This document shows, in pieces, positions 1 through 11,499 of a DNA stretch of 64,000 nt. Numbering within the stretch: the first letter of the stretch is position 1; each line of letters begins with the position of its first letter. The stretch comes from an uncultured Maribacter sp. (lineage in GTDB: Bacteria > Bacteroidota > Bacteroidia > Flavobacteriales > Flavobacteriaceae): positions 62,001 to 126,000 of the forward strand of contig CANLTE010000004.1 in the NCBI GenBank assembly GCA_947493885.1, in the 5' to 3' direction. The notes beneath the pieces were generated by a model. The model was not told where the DNA came from. It did no database searches and worked only from the letters and a program-made list of their open reading frames with translations. Both the position numbers and the translations under genes were made by a program.

Positions 1-38
1 TTACTTTTGAGCCGCTAAAACTTACTAAAGTAATTTTA

Positions 39-713
39 ATGAGAATTGATGTCATCACGGTATTACCGGAACTGTTAAAAAGTCCTTTTGAAGCCTCAAT
101 ATTAAAAAGAGCAATTGAAAAGGGATTAGTTGAAGTTCATTTTCATAATATTAGAGACTACACAGATAAAAGTTATAACCAAGTAGATGATTATCAATTT
201 GGAGGAGGTGCAGGAATGGTTCTAATGATTGAACCAATAGACAAATGCATTAGTAAACTTAGGTCGGAGCGTGATTACGACGAAGTTATATATATGACCC
301 CCGATGGTGAAACGCTAAACCAAAAAACAGCGAATAAACTTTCATTATATAAAAACATAATTGTTTTATGTGGTCATTATAAAGGTGTAGATCAAAGAGT
401 ACGGGATGCTTTTATTACCAAAGAAATTTCCATTGGAGATTATGTTTTATCTGGTGGCGAACTAGGTGCAGCGGTATTATGTGATACAATAATACGATTA
501 ATACCAGGAGTTTTAAGTAATGAAACCTCTGCCCTAACCGACTCTTTTCAGGACGATTTGCTCGCCCCACCAGTATATACTAGACCAGCAGAGTATAAAG
601 GAATGAAAGTTCCTGATATACTTTTAAGCGGTAACTTTCCCAAAATAGAAGCATGGCGAGAAGAAGAAGCCTTAAAAAGAACCGAAAAATTACGCCCAGA
701 TTTATTAAAGTAA
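39..713 (+). CDS. trmD: tRNA (guanine-37-N1)-methyltransferase TrmD
   Basis: Transfers a methyl group from S-adenosylmethionine to N1 of G37, next to the anticodon, in tRNAs reading CNN codons; this prevents +1 frameshifting. The 224-residue protein is complete though shorter than the roughly 250 aa enterobacterial enzyme. Visible family motifs are GGGAGM near residues 55-60, the trefoil-knot SAM segment [11 protein letters not shown] at 110-120, [11 protein letters not shown] at 131-141, the aspartate of TDSF near 168-171, and PVYTRP at 178-183. The knot spacing is that of SPOUT class TrmD. It is followed about 140 bp later by rplS, the usual trmD-rplS neighbourhood, although rplS has its own promoter here. 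The first 38 bases of the window hold no recognisable gene end. Confidence 0.97.
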   Translation: MRIDVITVLPELLKSPFEASILKRAIEKGLVEVHFHNIRDYTDKSYNQVDDYQFGGGAGMVLMIEPIDKCISKLRSERDYDEVIYMTPDGETLNQKTANKLSLYKNIIVLCGHYKGVDQRVRDAFITKEISIGDYVLSGGELGAAVLCDTIIRLIPGVLSNETSALTDSFQDDLLAPPVYTRPAEYKGMKVPDILLSGNFPKIEAWREEEALKRTEKLRPDLLK

Positions 714-756
714 CTCAAACCGAACATACCAATTATCAAAAAACTATTAAAATTAC

Positions 757-787
757 TTGTAGTTATTAATTTATAAACTATTTTTGC
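757..787 (+). promoter_or_regulatory. Bacteroidota-type promoter of rplS
   Basis: A TTG at 757-759 is separated by 19 bp from TATTTTTGC at 779-787, matching the -33 / -7 (TAnnTTTG) arrangement recognised by the Bacteroidota housekeeping sigma factor. This predicts transcription starting near 794 and a leader of about 60 nt before the rplS ATG. Confidence 0.6.
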
Positions 788-854
788 ACACTGTTAAAAT
801 AACCTCTGGCGAAAATCGTGTATGTTGTTCTGATGTAACATTGAAAAAAATATT

Positions 855-1205
855 ATGGAATCATTAATTAAGTTCGTAGAAGAGGAGTTTGTAGCTAAAA
901 AAGAATTTCCAAAGTTTTCTGCAGGTGACACTATCACAGTTTACTACGAAATTAAAGAGGGAGAAAAAACACGTACACAGTTCTTTAAAGGTGTAGTAAT
1001 TCAAAGAAGAGGTAGTGGTTCTACTGAAACTTTTACTATTCGTAAAATGTCTGGAACAGTAGGTGTTGAGCGTATTTTCCCCTTAAATATGCCAGCATTA
1101 CAAAAAATTGAAGTTAACAAAAAAGGTAAAGTACGTAGAGCACGTATATTCTACTTTAGAGGTTTAACTGGTAAAAAAGCGAGAATTAAAGAGATTAGAG
1201 GTTAA
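855..1205 (+). CDS. rplS: 50S ribosomal protein L19
   Basis: Ribosomal protein L19, located at the 30S-50S interface, where it helps form inter-subunit bridges. The 116 residues match the family's usual length. Conserved features are the central FKGVVIQRRGSGSTETFTIRK strand-loop region and the basic C-terminus ending in KKARIKE. The start codon is the first ATG after an A-rich stretch and gives the standard N-terminus. The gene has its own promoter and is closed by a strong hairpin terminator at 1233-1266, so it is probably a single-gene transcript. Confidence 0.97.
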   Translation: MESLIKFVEEEFVAKKEFPKFSAGDTITVYYEIKEGEKTRTQFFKGVVIQRRGSGSTETFTIRKMSGTVGVERIFPLNMPALQKIEVNKKGKVRRARIFYFRGLTGKKARIKEIRG

Positions 1206-1232
1206 CGCTACAATCTTAAAGAAATACTTATT

Positions 1233-1266
1233 AAAGCATCGATTTTGAAAAATCGATGCTTTTTTT
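1233..1266 (+). terminator. Rho-independent terminator of rplS
   Basis: A 13-bp perfect stem (AAAGCATCGATTT paired with AAATCGATGCTTT, loop TGAA) is followed by a run of T residues to 1266, 28 bp after the rplS stop. Confidence 0.9.
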
Positions 1267-1703
1267 ATGAACAATTGTTAATAACTATTGTTAATACGTT
1301 GTTTATTCGTTTTTCTCAAATTTCTTTGTGCCAAAATATAAATTTGCTAAATTTAAAGTAAGATTTTGAGGAAATGTCAAGCATGATATAAATCAAAGTC
1401 CTTATAAAGTTAGCGTTCTTTATATTGTTGTTTAATCTATCGTTGCTTTAAAAAGCAATCATGAGATGAGTACGTATTTAAAAAGCTGTCGCTTTTTTCT
1501 GATATGTATGAGTGTTGTTATAGTGTTTATTCGTAAACAATAACTAGAACAACGCCAAAGTAACAAAAAGGGAAAAGAGCATTTATTTGACTAAAAACCA
1601 AGTAATTACGAAAAAATTCCAAACGTAAGAATAGTATACAAAGGCAATCAAGGGTTGCGGTTTTGTTGTAAATACAAAATGTTAATTTGTACACTTTCTA
1701 AGA

Positions 1704-1746
1704 AAGCCATATCAATTGTACTTAGTACTGTGATATGGCTTTTATC
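1704..1746 (+). terminator. Terminator-like hairpin in the rplS-icd gap
   Basis: AAAGCCATATCA (1704-1715) pairs with TGATATGGCTTT over 12 bp, and the loop contains a nested GTAC/GTAC pair. A short T run follows. No gene on the plus strand reaches it from rplS, which already has its own terminator, so it would terminate an unknown transcript or act as a structured element. Confidence 0.5.
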
Positions 1747-1803
1747 GTTTAATTTATCACCCTTGTATTTCCCTTGATATTCGTCACCTATATCTTAAAA
1801 TCG

Positions 1804-1812
1804 TATATTTGC
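1804..1812 (+). promoter_or_regulatory. -7 element of icd promoter
   Basis: TATATTTGC exactly matches the Bacteroidota -7 consensus and lies 26 bp before the icd ATG. No good TTG sits at the expected 19-20 bp upstream, so the -33 element is weak. Confidence 0.5.
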
Positions 1813-1822
1813 TCCGCTTTAA

Positions 1823-4054
<2,232 letters not shown>

Positions 4055-4073
4055 TTTTAATCCAATATATTTT

Positions 4074-4110
4074 AAAAGCCTTTGCGTAAAGCAAAGGCTT
4101 TTCTTTTTTT
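4074..4110 (+). terminator. Terminator of icd
   Basis: A 12-bp perfect stem (AAAAGCCTTTGC / GCAAAGGCTTTT, loop GTAAA) is followed by a T-rich tract, 20 bp after the icd stop. Confidence 0.9.
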
Positions 4111-4174
4111 AAGGAATAATTAAAGTTTTCGTCCAACTATTATATCTATATTGGAATCATAAAAAATTGCTTTA

Positions 4175-6547
4175 ATGAATAAAACCTTTAAAGTTTTTAC
4201 ATTTCTACTGCTTAACAGCTTTTTATACGTTTCTGGGCAACAAAAGTACACGATAAGTGGCTCTGTAAACGAAACTTCAAGCAATGAGACACTAATTGGT
4301 GTTAATGTTACAATTCCTGAGCTTAAAACCGGAGTTACTACTAACGAATATGGATTCTACTCTATAACCATTCCCGAAGGTACTTACACTATCTCTGTTA
4401 GCTATTTAGGGTTTAAGGATATCTCTAAAAAAATTGTCTTAGATAGTAATAAGAAAATAAATTTTGCACTAACGGAGGCAGTAGAACAGCTTAATGAAGT
4501 AATAGTTACCGAGAATACGGAAAAACTGGATATTAGAAAACCCCAAATGAGTGTAAACTCTTTATCTGCCGAAACCATAAAACGCATACCAGTGGTGTTA
4601 GGAGAAGCAGATGTTATTAAGTCTATTATACTATTACCAGGCGTTACCAATGCAGGTGAAGGCTCATCTGGATTTAATGTTCGAGGTGGAGCAGCTGACC
4701 AAAACCTTATTTTATTAGATGAAGCCATAATATATAACTCTTCTCATCTTTTTGGCTTTTTTTCAGTTTTTAATCCTGATGCCATTAAAGACATTAAATT
4801 ATATAAGGGTGGAATACCTGCTAGATATGGTGGAAGAGTTTCATCCGTTTTAGATATTTTTCAAAAAGAGGGAAATAGTAAAGAGTTTAAAGCTAATGGA
4901 GGTATTGGATTAGTTGCAAGCAGGTTACTACTAGAGGGACCTCTTAAAAAAAATAAGGCCGCATTTTTAATTGGCGGAAGGTCATCGTATGCTCACCTTT
5001 TTCTTCCGCTTCTAGATATAGACAACAAAGCTTTTTTTTATGACCTAAATGCTAAAATCAATTATAAGGCAAACGAAAAAAATAACTTTTACCTATCTGG
5101 CTATTTTGGAAGAGATGTATTTAGTATTAGCGATAGCTTTGTTAATACTTATGGAAATTCATTAGTTAATTTTAGATGGAATCATTTGTTTTCTGACAAG
5201 CTGTTTTCAAATTTATCTCTAATCTATTCCGATTATTTTTATGGTCTTAAGTTAGATTTTGTTGGGTTTAATTGGAACTCAGGGATTCAAAACTTTAATG
5301 TTAAATACGATTTAAAAAATTATGTAAGTGACAAACTTCAAATTAACTACGGTCTAAACAATATATACTACAGCTTTAACCCCGGAGAAATTGAGCCAAG
5401 TAATGACGGGTCAGGAATCTTAAAGGACAAATTGTTTAGAAAATATGCTAATGAGTTTTCTGCTTATATAGATTTAGAACATAACATTTCCAATAAACTA
5501 AGTATAGGTTACGGATTAAGGTATAGTAATTTTATTCGTCTTGGACAGAGTGAAATTAGTATTTACGAAAATGATAACCCTATTAACTTTAACCCTGAAC
5601 TTAATTTATACGAAGAAGCTACTCCCGTTTCTATTACTTCAGCTAGTAGAAACAGTACTATTAAGACATTCAACAATATAGAGCCAAGAGTTTCTATGGC
5701 CTATAGTATCAATGAAAAAAGCTCATTAAAAGCAAGTTACAATAGACTATCTCAATACTTACATTTACTATCTAATACTAGCTCTCCTACTCCTTTAGAT
5801 GTTTGGACTCCCAGCGGAAAGTTTGCCAAACCACAATTATTAGATCAATTAGCTCTTGGGTATTTCAAAAATTTTGGGGGTAAGTACGCTATGGAAACTG
5901 AAGTTTTTTACAAAAAAATCAAAAACAGGATTGACTATATAGATGGAGCAAACTTAATTGCCAACGAAAATATTGAACGAATCATTTTAAACGGTAAAGC
6001 ACGCGCCTATGGTTGGGAATTTTTACTACGAAAAAACGAAGGCAAATTTCAAGGCTGGTTAGCTTATACGCTCTCAAAATCTGAGCAACAAACACCAGGT
6101 AGAACCGCTATTGAAAGTGGAATTAATAATGGTGAATGGTATAATACGCCTTACGATAAAACACATGACATCTCATTATTTTTAAGCTATGAATTAAATA
6201 AAAAGTGGAATTTTAACTCCAATTTTATTTTTCAAACAGGACAGCCAACCAATTACCCCATAGGTCAATTTTCATTTCAAAACCTTACAATTCCCTATTA
6301 TGGATTACGAAATACGGAAAGGCTTCCAAACTATCACAGAATTGACATTTCGGCAACACTCACTCCTCGGAAAAACAAAAAAAGAAAAATGCAAGGTGAA
6401 TGGGTATTTAGTATTTACAACATTTACAACAGAAAAAATGCAGCGTCAATAAACTTTAGAAGAAACGAGGACAATGGTGCTAATGAAGCTCTTAGAACAT
6501 CAATATTTGGTGTTGTTCCAGCGGTTACTTATAATTTTAAATTTTAA
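4175..6547 (+). CDS. TonB-dependent outer-membrane receptor with CarboxypepD_reg-like domain
   Basis: A 790-residue outer-membrane receptor. Residues 1-22 form a signal peptide. Residues about 24-110 are a carboxypeptidase regulatory-like beta sandwich (ISGSVNETSSNETLIGVNV, then ISVSYLGFKD), typical of Bacteroidota receptors. A TonB plug follows (about 130-235, with FNVRGGAADQNLILLDEA), then a 22-strand barrel ending in a terminal phenylalanine (YNFKF). The substrate cannot be read from sequence. The gene is 3 bp upstream of a DUF4249 lipoprotein, the usual partner of this receptor class, so the two probably form an uptake complex in which the lipoprotein is an accessory. No obvious metal or riboswitch signal precedes it. 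Confidence 0.9.
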   Translation: MNKTFKVFTFLLLNSFLYVSGQQKYTISGSVNETSSNETLIGVNVTIPELKTGVTTNEYGFYSITIPEGTYTISVSYLGFKDISKKIVLDSNKKINFALTEAVEQLNEVIVTENTEKLDIRKPQMSVNSLSAETIKRIPVVLGEADVIKSIILLPGVTNAGEGSSGFNVRGGAADQNLILLDEAIIYNSSHLFGFFSVFNPDAIKDIKLYKGGIPARYGGRVSSVLDIFQKEGNSKEFKANGGIGLVASRLLLEGPLKKNKAAFLIGGRSSYAHLFLPLLDIDNKAFFYDLNAKINYKANEKNNFYLSGYFGRDVFSISDSFVNTYGNSLVNFRWNHLFSDKLFSNLSLIYSDYFYGLKLDFVGFNWNSGIQNFNVKYDLKNYVSDKLQINYGLNNIYYSFNPGEIEPSNDGSGILKDKLFRKYANEFSAYIDLEHNISNKLSIGYGLRYSNFIRLGQSEISIYENDNPINFNPELNLYEEATPVSITSASRNSTIKTFNNIEPRVSMAYSINEKSSLKASYNRLSQYLHLLSNTSSPTPLDVWTPSGKFAKPQLLDQLALGYFKNFGGKYAMETEVFYKKIKNRIDYIDGANLIANENIERIILNGKARAYGWEFLLRKNEGKFQGWLAYTLSKSEQQTPGRTAIESGINNGEWYNTPYDKTHDISLFLSYELNKKWNFNSNFIFQTGQPTNYPIGQFSFQNLTIPYYGLRNTERLPNYHRIDISATLTPRKNKKRKMQGEWVFSIYNIYNRKNAASINFRRNEDNGANEALRTSIFGVVPAVTYNFKF

Positions 6548-6550
6548 ATC

Positions 6551-7363
6551 ATGAAGAAGTTGTTGTTTAATTTCTTTTGCTTAAACCTTTTACTTGGGTG
6601 CCAAGAAACCATCTCCGTAGACGTGCCAACAGAAGCACCTAGATTAATTATAGATGCGGTTATAAGAGTTAGCGACCCTACACAAGTTATCTCTGTAGTA
6701 CAAGTAAAGGCAAGTTTAAGCAGCTCGTTTTTTGAAGAAAACACACCTGCTAGCCTTTCCAGCATTGTATTGACCAACAATTTATCTCAAAACTTAGTTA
6801 CACTAACCGAAGAGGAAGAAAATAGTGGATTATATTCTGGATTATGGGGCACCAATGAGTTAATAAATGGAAATGTAACTTTAACCGCAGTATACAACAA
6901 TGAAGTCTACACCGCTGAAGCCACGTATGTACCCTCTACTCCAATTTTAGATGTCTCGCAGGGAGATAAAACACTATTTGAAGGAAACGAAACCGAAATA
7001 GTAATTACCTTTGAAGACCGAAAAAATAGTGATGATTTTTATCTTTTCGATTTAGATTTTAGTCAATTTTTAGTTTCAGAAGACACTTTTTACAAAGACC
7101 AACCCTTTACTTTTTCCTATTTTTATGATAATAATTTAAGTCCAGGACGTGAAATCAACATTACGCTTTTAGGTGTAAATGAAAGCTTTTACAACTACAT
7201 GAATCTTCTAATACTGCAAAGTAGCGGAGGAGATCAAGGTCCTTTTCAAACTCCCTCAACAACAGCGCGTGGTAATTTTATCAATACCTCAAATAACAGT
7301 AATTTTGCTTTAGGTTATTTTGCCATATGTCAAACATATAGTGCATCCATTGTTATAGAATAA
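6551..7363 (+). CDS. DUF4249 lipoprotein, partner of the upstream TonB receptor
   Basis: A 270-residue predicted lipoprotein with the lipobox LLGC at residues 14-17, so it should be lipid-anchored after signal peptidase II cleavage. The N-terminal CQETISVDVPTEAPRLIIDA segment is typical of DUF4249, a family almost always encoded directly after a CarboxypepD_reg-type TonB receptor. The start lies 3 bp after the receptor stop, which implies cotranscription. The precise role is unknown; by position it may be a surface accessory of the receptor. Confidence 0.8.
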   Translation: MKKLLFNFFCLNLLLGCQETISVDVPTEAPRLIIDAVIRVSDPTQVISVVQVKASLSSSFFEENTPASLSSIVLTNNLSQNLVTLTEEEENSGLYSGLWGTNELINGNVTLTAVYNNEVYTAEATYVPSTPILDVSQGDKTLFEGNETEIVITFEDRKNSDDFYLFDLDFSQFLVSEDTFYKDQPFTFSYFYDNNLSPGREINITLLGVNESFYNYMNLLILQSSGGDQGPFQTPSTTARGNFINTSNNSNFALGYFAICQTYSASIVIE

Positions 7364-7600
7364 ATGAGAAGAACAAATAAGGAATTACTATATAAAGGAA
7401 TTAAAAGTATTGTCTACACAGTAATTTTAATGTTTACTGCACCTTTTGTTGTGTATCAGGCTTTTAAAAATGAAGCACATCCTTTTTATTGGCCCGTATT
7501 TATTATAGGAATTATTTTAGGAGTGAGTGCTATAGTTATGGGTTTCAGAAGTATAAAAATAATCATGGATGCAGTATTTGGTAAAAAAAGTAAAGTTTAA
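7364..7600 (+). CDS. Small two-helix membrane protein (DUF6095-like)
   Basis: A 78-residue protein with a basic N-terminus (MRRTNKELLYKGIKS), hydrophobic segments at about 15-33 and 41-63, and a lysine-rich C-terminus. It resembles a small conserved Flavobacteriaceae membrane family (DUF6095, from memory). The ATG abuts the stop codon of the DUF4249 gene, so it is probably translated from the same transcript. It overlaps the 3' end of the convergent DUF4294 gene by 4 bp. No function is known. Confidence 0.65.
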   Translation: MRRTNKELLYKGIKSIVYTVILMFTAPFVVYQAFKNEAHPFYWPVFIIGIILGVSAIVMGFRSIKIIMDAVFGKKSKV

Positions 7601-8283
7601 CTCTTCTTTTTAGACTGTTTTTTCCATTTGTTACTCAATTTTGAATAATCATAATCCAAAACCGATTTTTGTCTTTCCAACTTATACGAGGCAAAAGCTC
7701 GTTGCAAGATATCTTCAATTAGATAATCCTCATGAATTTCTTCAGGATGAAATTCCTCCTTTATACTAATGTCAAACATATTTGCTGTGGTATTGTACCA
7801 AAACGCTCTCCATCCACTTCGCAACTCCTTAACCAAATCAAAAGCAGTTGTACCGGTTTGTCTATGAATTAATTTTACCAAAATTTGCCCTTCTGTTCGG
7901 GTTAATTTTTTAAGTTCTTCAGAAAACTCTCCTTCAATGTATTTTTGAACCTTTTTGGTATACTTTTTACGCTTACGTTTTTTGGTAATCACTTTTAAAC
8001 TATCATTCAACTCTACTAACCGCTCGGCAGCAAGCTTAGCATAAGGGTATACTTTTACAGTTTTCCTTCTAAGAATGTAATATTTAAGTTTTTCGTTATA
8101 AGAATCAAATTTCAACTTTCCAAAAACATAAGCCTCTTGCAAACCAATAGAACTTTGTACTATTGAATCACCCGCAACTATAATTAGTTTTTCCGCAACG
8201 GAATCTAATGGCTGATCTTCAATTTGAGAAAAGGCATTAACTCCTATTAAAACAAAAACTAAACGTAAACTATCTTTTATCAT
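7597..8283 (-). CDS. DUF4294 domain-containing exported protein
   Basis: A 228-residue protein with a short signal peptide (about residues 1-19, ending in NAFSQ). The conserved core (YYILRRKTVKVYPYAKLA, then GEFSEELKKLTRTEGQILVKL and the HRQTG segment) matches DUF4294, a periplasmic family found almost only in Flavobacteriia and relatives. The C-terminus is strongly basic. Function is unknown. The gene is divergent from the M42 peptidase with about 100 bp between them. Confidence 0.8.
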   Translation of the reverse strand: MIKDSLRLVFVLIGVNAFSQIEDQPLDSVAEKLIIVAGDSIVQSSIGLQEAYVFGKLKFDSYNEKLKYYILRRKTVKVYPYAKLAAERLVELNDSLKVITKKRKRKKYTKKVQKYIEGEFSEELKKLTRTEGQILVKLIHRQTGTTAFDLVKELRSGWRAFWYNTTANMFDISIKEEFHPEEIHEDYLIEDILQRAFASYKLERQKSVLDYDYSKLSNKWKKQSKKKS

Positions 8284-8358
8284 CTAATTTAATTCGTAAG
8301 CTCTCACAAAATTAACGATAAATAGGTGGCGTAAGTATTAAAAATACGTGAATATTGC

Positions 8359-8366
8359 TATGTTTG
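8359..8366 (+). promoter_or_regulatory. -7 element upstream of the M42 peptidase
   Basis: TATGTTTG matches TAnnTTTG and lies 19 bp before the ATG, so the leader would be very short. A clear -33 TTG is not visible at the expected distance. Confidence 0.45.
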
Positions 8367-8384
8367 TATTTAAATTAAATGTAA

Positions 8385-9473
8385 ATGACTAGTAAAAAGA
8401 TCATTAATAAAAAATCGCTTGAGTTTTTTGAAAAATATTTAAATAATGCAGCTCCAACAGGTTACGAATGGGAAGGTCAAAAATTATGGATGGACTATTT
8501 AAAACCTTATGTAGATACTTTCATCACAGATACCTACGGAACAGCTGTTGGTGTTATTAATCCCGATGCAAAATACAAGGTTGTTATTGAAGGTCATGCA
8601 GATGAAATTGCCTGGTATGTAAACTACATTACAGATAATGGTTTGCTACATGTTATCAGAAATGGCGGAAGTGATCATCAAATTGCTCCCTCAAAATGGG
8701 TGAACATTCATACTAAAAAGGGAATTGTAAAAGGTATTTTTGGTTGGCCAGCTATTCATACTAGAAATAGAGCAAAAGAAGAACCTCCAAAACTGGACAA
8801 TATAACAATCGATGTTGGAGCTAAAAACAAAGAAGAAGTTGAAAAAATGGGTGTTCATGTAGGATGCGTTATTACCTACCCAGATGAGTTTCAAATACTA
8901 AACGAAGATAAATTTGTATGTAGAGCAATTGACAATAGAGCTGGCGGCTTTATGATAGCTGAAGTTGCGCGTTTACTACATGAAAACAAGGTGAAATTAC
9001 CATTTGGTTTATACATAACAAATGCGGTTCAGGAAGAGATAGGGCTGCGTGGTGCTGAAATGATTACACATACTATAAAACCAAATGTTGCCATTGTTAC
9101 AGATGTTTGTCATGATACCACCACCCCAATGATTGACAAAAAAGTACAAGGCCATACTGAAATTGGTGCAGGTCCTGTTATTTCATACGCTCCAGCTGTT
9201 CAAAACAAACTTCGTGAGCGTATTATTGAAACTGCTGAAGCTAAAAAAATACCATTTCAGCGTATGGCAGCGTCAAGATCAACAGGTACGGACACAGATG
9301 CTTTTGCGTATAGTAATGGAGGTGTTGCCTCTGCTTTAATTTCTTTACCATTAAGATATATGCACACTACTGTTGAAACTGTTCATAAAGATGATGTAGA
9401 AAACGTTATTCGTTTAATTTACGAAACCTTGCTAACTATAAAAGAAGGAGAAACTTTTAGTTATTTCGATTAA
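8385..9473 (+). CDS. M42 family metallopeptidase (glutamyl aminopeptidase type)
   Basis: A 362-residue cytosolic aminopeptidase of the M42 family, which forms large tetrahedral complexes and trims peptides using two metal ions. Expected ligands and catalytic residues are present: H71 in EGHADEIAW, D183 in RAIDNRAGG, E217/E218 in VQEEIGLRGA, D240 in VTDVCHD, and a histidine in RYMHTTVE near the C-terminus. The length is standard. M42 genes are often annotated endoglucanase, but the motif set supports a peptidase. A separate -7 promoter element precedes the gene. Confidence 0.93.
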   Translation: MTSKKIINKKSLEFFEKYLNNAAPTGYEWEGQKLWMDYLKPYVDTFITDTYGTAVGVINPDAKYKVVIEGHADEIAWYVNYITDNGLLHVIRNGGSDHQIAPSKWVNIHTKKGIVKGIFGWPAIHTRNRAKEEPPKLDNITIDVGAKNKEEVEKMGVHVGCVITYPDEFQILNEDKFVCRAIDNRAGGFMIAEVARLLHENKVKLPFGLYITNAVQEEIGLRGAEMITHTIKPNVAIVTDVCHDTTTPMIDKKVQGHTEIGAGPVISYAPAVQNKLRERIIETAEAKKIPFQRMAASRSTGTDTDAFAYSNGGVASALISLPLRYMHTTVETVHKDDVENVIRLIYETLLTIKEGETFSYFD

Positions 9474-9511
9474 AATATTAAATCCCTCTTAATTGAGGTA
9501 TTTATTTTTCT

Positions 9512-10060
9512 ATGGATGAATTAATAGACATACTAAATGATAAAGGAGACTTTACTGGTGAAACGGTAATGAAGTCTGTTGCCCATAAAAAAGGACTTTT
9601 TCATCAAACCGTACATATTTGGTTTTATACAGAAAATGGAGAGGTTTTAATTCAGCGACGTGGAAAAAACAAAGACACCCATCCTTTACTATGGGATGTT
9701 TCTGTAGCAGGACATATTGGTGCCGGAGAAGCTATTGAAGTTTCTGCGCTTAGGGAAATAGAAGAAGAAATAGGGCTAGTTGTTAAACAAAAAGAGCTTC
9801 AAAAAATTGGGATATTTAAGTCTATACAAAAGCATCATGAAGAACTAATAGACTGTGAATTTCACCATACATTTATTTGTAAATTAAAAACTTCGCTCCA
9901 AAATTTAAAAAAACAGGATTCCGAAGTTGAAGCTCTTGATTTAATTGCTTTAAGTGATTTTAAAAAAAGTATAGCAGCCAATGACTCAGATAGAAAATTT
10001 GTCCCACATGAGACTTCTTATTACAACTCTATATATTCTGAAATACAAAAAAAACTATAA
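9512..10060 (+). CDS. Nudix hydrolase, IDI/YfcD-like
   Basis: A 182-residue Nudix protein. The Nudix box is seen as GAGEAIEVSALREIEEEIGL starting near residue 72, with the REIEEE metal-binding helix intact. The N-terminal HQTVHIWFYTENGEVLIQRR and the central WDVSVAGHIGAGE resemble type 1 isopentenyl-diphosphate isomerase and the YfcD group. Without the IDI active-site cysteine motif I read it as a Nudix pyrophosphatase of unknown substrate. It follows the M42 gene by 38 bp and overlaps the 3' end of hisS convergently by 6 bp. Confidence 0.87.
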   Translation: MDELIDILNDKGDFTGETVMKSVAHKKGLFHQTVHIWFYTENGEVLIQRRGKNKDTHPLLWDVSVAGHIGAGEAIEVSALREIEEEIGLVVKQKELQKIGIFKSIQKHHEELIDCEFHHTFICKLKTSLQNLKKQDSEVEALDLIALSDFKKSIAANDSDRKFVPHETSYYNSIYSEIQKKL

Positions 10061-11431
10061 CGTATATATAAACCCCGAAATACTATCTAAACTATAGACT
10101 TCCTGAGTTCCACTTTCCATATTTTTTACGATAAAAGAATTATTTTTTAACTCCTCTTCTCCTAATAAAATTACATATGGAACTTTTCTATTATTGGCAT
10201 ACTTAAATTGCTTTTGCATTTTAGCATTTGATGGATACAAATCAGATTTAATTCCTGCCTTTCGTAATTCGGCTACCAATTTTAAAGCCGCCAAACTTTC
10301 CTTATCTCCAAAATTTAAGCAAAGTACTTGCAATGATTGGTCAATATTTTCAGGAAAAAGCCCTAACTCTTCAAGAACTAAATAAATACGATCCAACCCA
10401 AATGAAATTCCCACTCCGCTTACATTTTTAAGTCCAAAAATCCCAGTTAAATCATCATAACGTCCTCCACCTCCTATAGAACCCATTTTAACTCCCTTAG
10501 GTGCACTAACTTCAAATATAGCTCCTGTATAGTAGTTAAGTCCTCTTGCAAGCGTTACATCAATCACTAGGTTAGCTGATTGCAAACCAAGAGATTCTAT
10601 TGTTTCTATAATAAAACGAAGTTCTTGAACCCCTTTAGTTCCTTCTTCCGAGTCTACTAACAACTTTTCTAACAACTCAAGTTGTGAGGCGTTTGAACCA
10701 GACAACGAAAACAACGGTGCAGCTTTTTCAATAGCTACTTCTGAAATACCTTTTTCAAGCATTTCTTTTTTAACTCCCTCTTCCCCTATTTTATCCAACT
10801 TATCTAAAGCAACGGTAAAATCTATTAACGAACGTTTAGCACCTATCACTTCTGCAATACCTGCTAAAATTTTTCTGTTATTTAGTTTTATAGTTACTCC
10901 CTCTAATTTTAAGTCACTAAAAACAGTATCATAGAGTTGTATAAGCTCCACTTCTTGCAACAACGAATCTGAACCAACAATATCCGCATCGCACTGGTAA
11001 AACTCTCTAAATCTCCCTTTCTGAGGCCTATCTGCCCTCCACACTGGTTGTATTTGATATCGCTTAAAAGGGAAGTCAATATCATTTTGATGCATTACCA
11101 CATACCTAGCAAAAGGAACCGTTAAATCGTATTTTAAAGCCTTTTCAGAAATTTTTGGAGCTAAAGAACTAGACCTTTTTGAACTATAGGTTACATCATC
11201 AACCTTTCCAATAAAGTCTCCAGAATTTAATATTTTAAAAATAAGACGATCTCCTTCTTCTCCATACTTACCCAACAACGTATCCGAATTTTCAAATGAC
11301 GGTGTTTCTATTGGCTGAAAACCAAATGTTTTAAAGTGTTTTTTCACAACATCAAAAATGTAATTTCTTTTAATCACCTCTGACGGAGTAAAATCTCTTG
11401 TACCTTTTGGAATTGATGGTTTTTGTGCCAT
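10055..11431 (-). CDS. hisS: Histidyl-tRNA synthetase
   Basis: Class II synthetase that charges tRNA-His with histidine. At 458 aa it has an extended catalytic domain in the style of Bacteroidota enzymes. Class II motif 2 is visible in PVWRADRPQKGRFREFYQCD, and the histidine-specific motifs LARGLNYYTG and GGGGRYDDL are intact. The C-terminal anticodon-binding domain is the segment beginning near residue 365. The N-terminus KPSIPKGTRDFTPSE is the standard HisS start, so the ATG at 11431 is well supported. Confidence 0.97.
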   Translation of the reverse strand: MAQKPSIPKGTRDFTPSEVIKRNYIFDVVKKHFKTFGFQPIETPSFENSDTLLGKYGEEGDRLIFKILNSGDFIGKVDDVTYSSKRSSSLAPKISEKALKYDLTVPFARYVVMHQNDIDFPFKRYQIQPVWRADRPQKGRFREFYQCDADIVGSDSLLQEVELIQLYDTVFSDLKLEGVTIKLNNRKILAGIAEVIGAKRSLIDFTVALDKLDKIGEEGVKKEMLEKGISEVAIEKAAPLFSLSGSNASQLELLEKLLVDSEEGTKGVQELRFIIETIESLGLQSANLVIDVTLARGLNYYTGAIFEVSAPKGVKMGSIGGGGRYDDLTGIFGLKNVSGVGISFGLDRIYLVLEELGLFPENIDQSLQVLCLNFGDKESLAALKLVAELRKAGIKSDLYPSNAKMQKQFKYANNRKVPYVILLGEEELKNNSFIVKNMESGTQEVYSLDSISGFIYTL

Positions 11432-11499
11432 TATATTTATGGAAATTATGCGCTAATATATTTTAGCTAATACTATTACTGGTTTTAACAAATATCGGT

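Noticed and set aside
9133..9339. 68-residue ORF inside the M42 peptidase gene
   Set aside because: It is a shifted-frame shadow of a well-conserved gene with no recognisable domain.
11452..11474. Two GCTAATA motifs upstream of hisS resembling the satD repeats
   Set aside because: Only seven or eight bases are shared and the flanks differ. In an AT-rich promoter region this is expected by chance; they may be part of the hisS -7 region.
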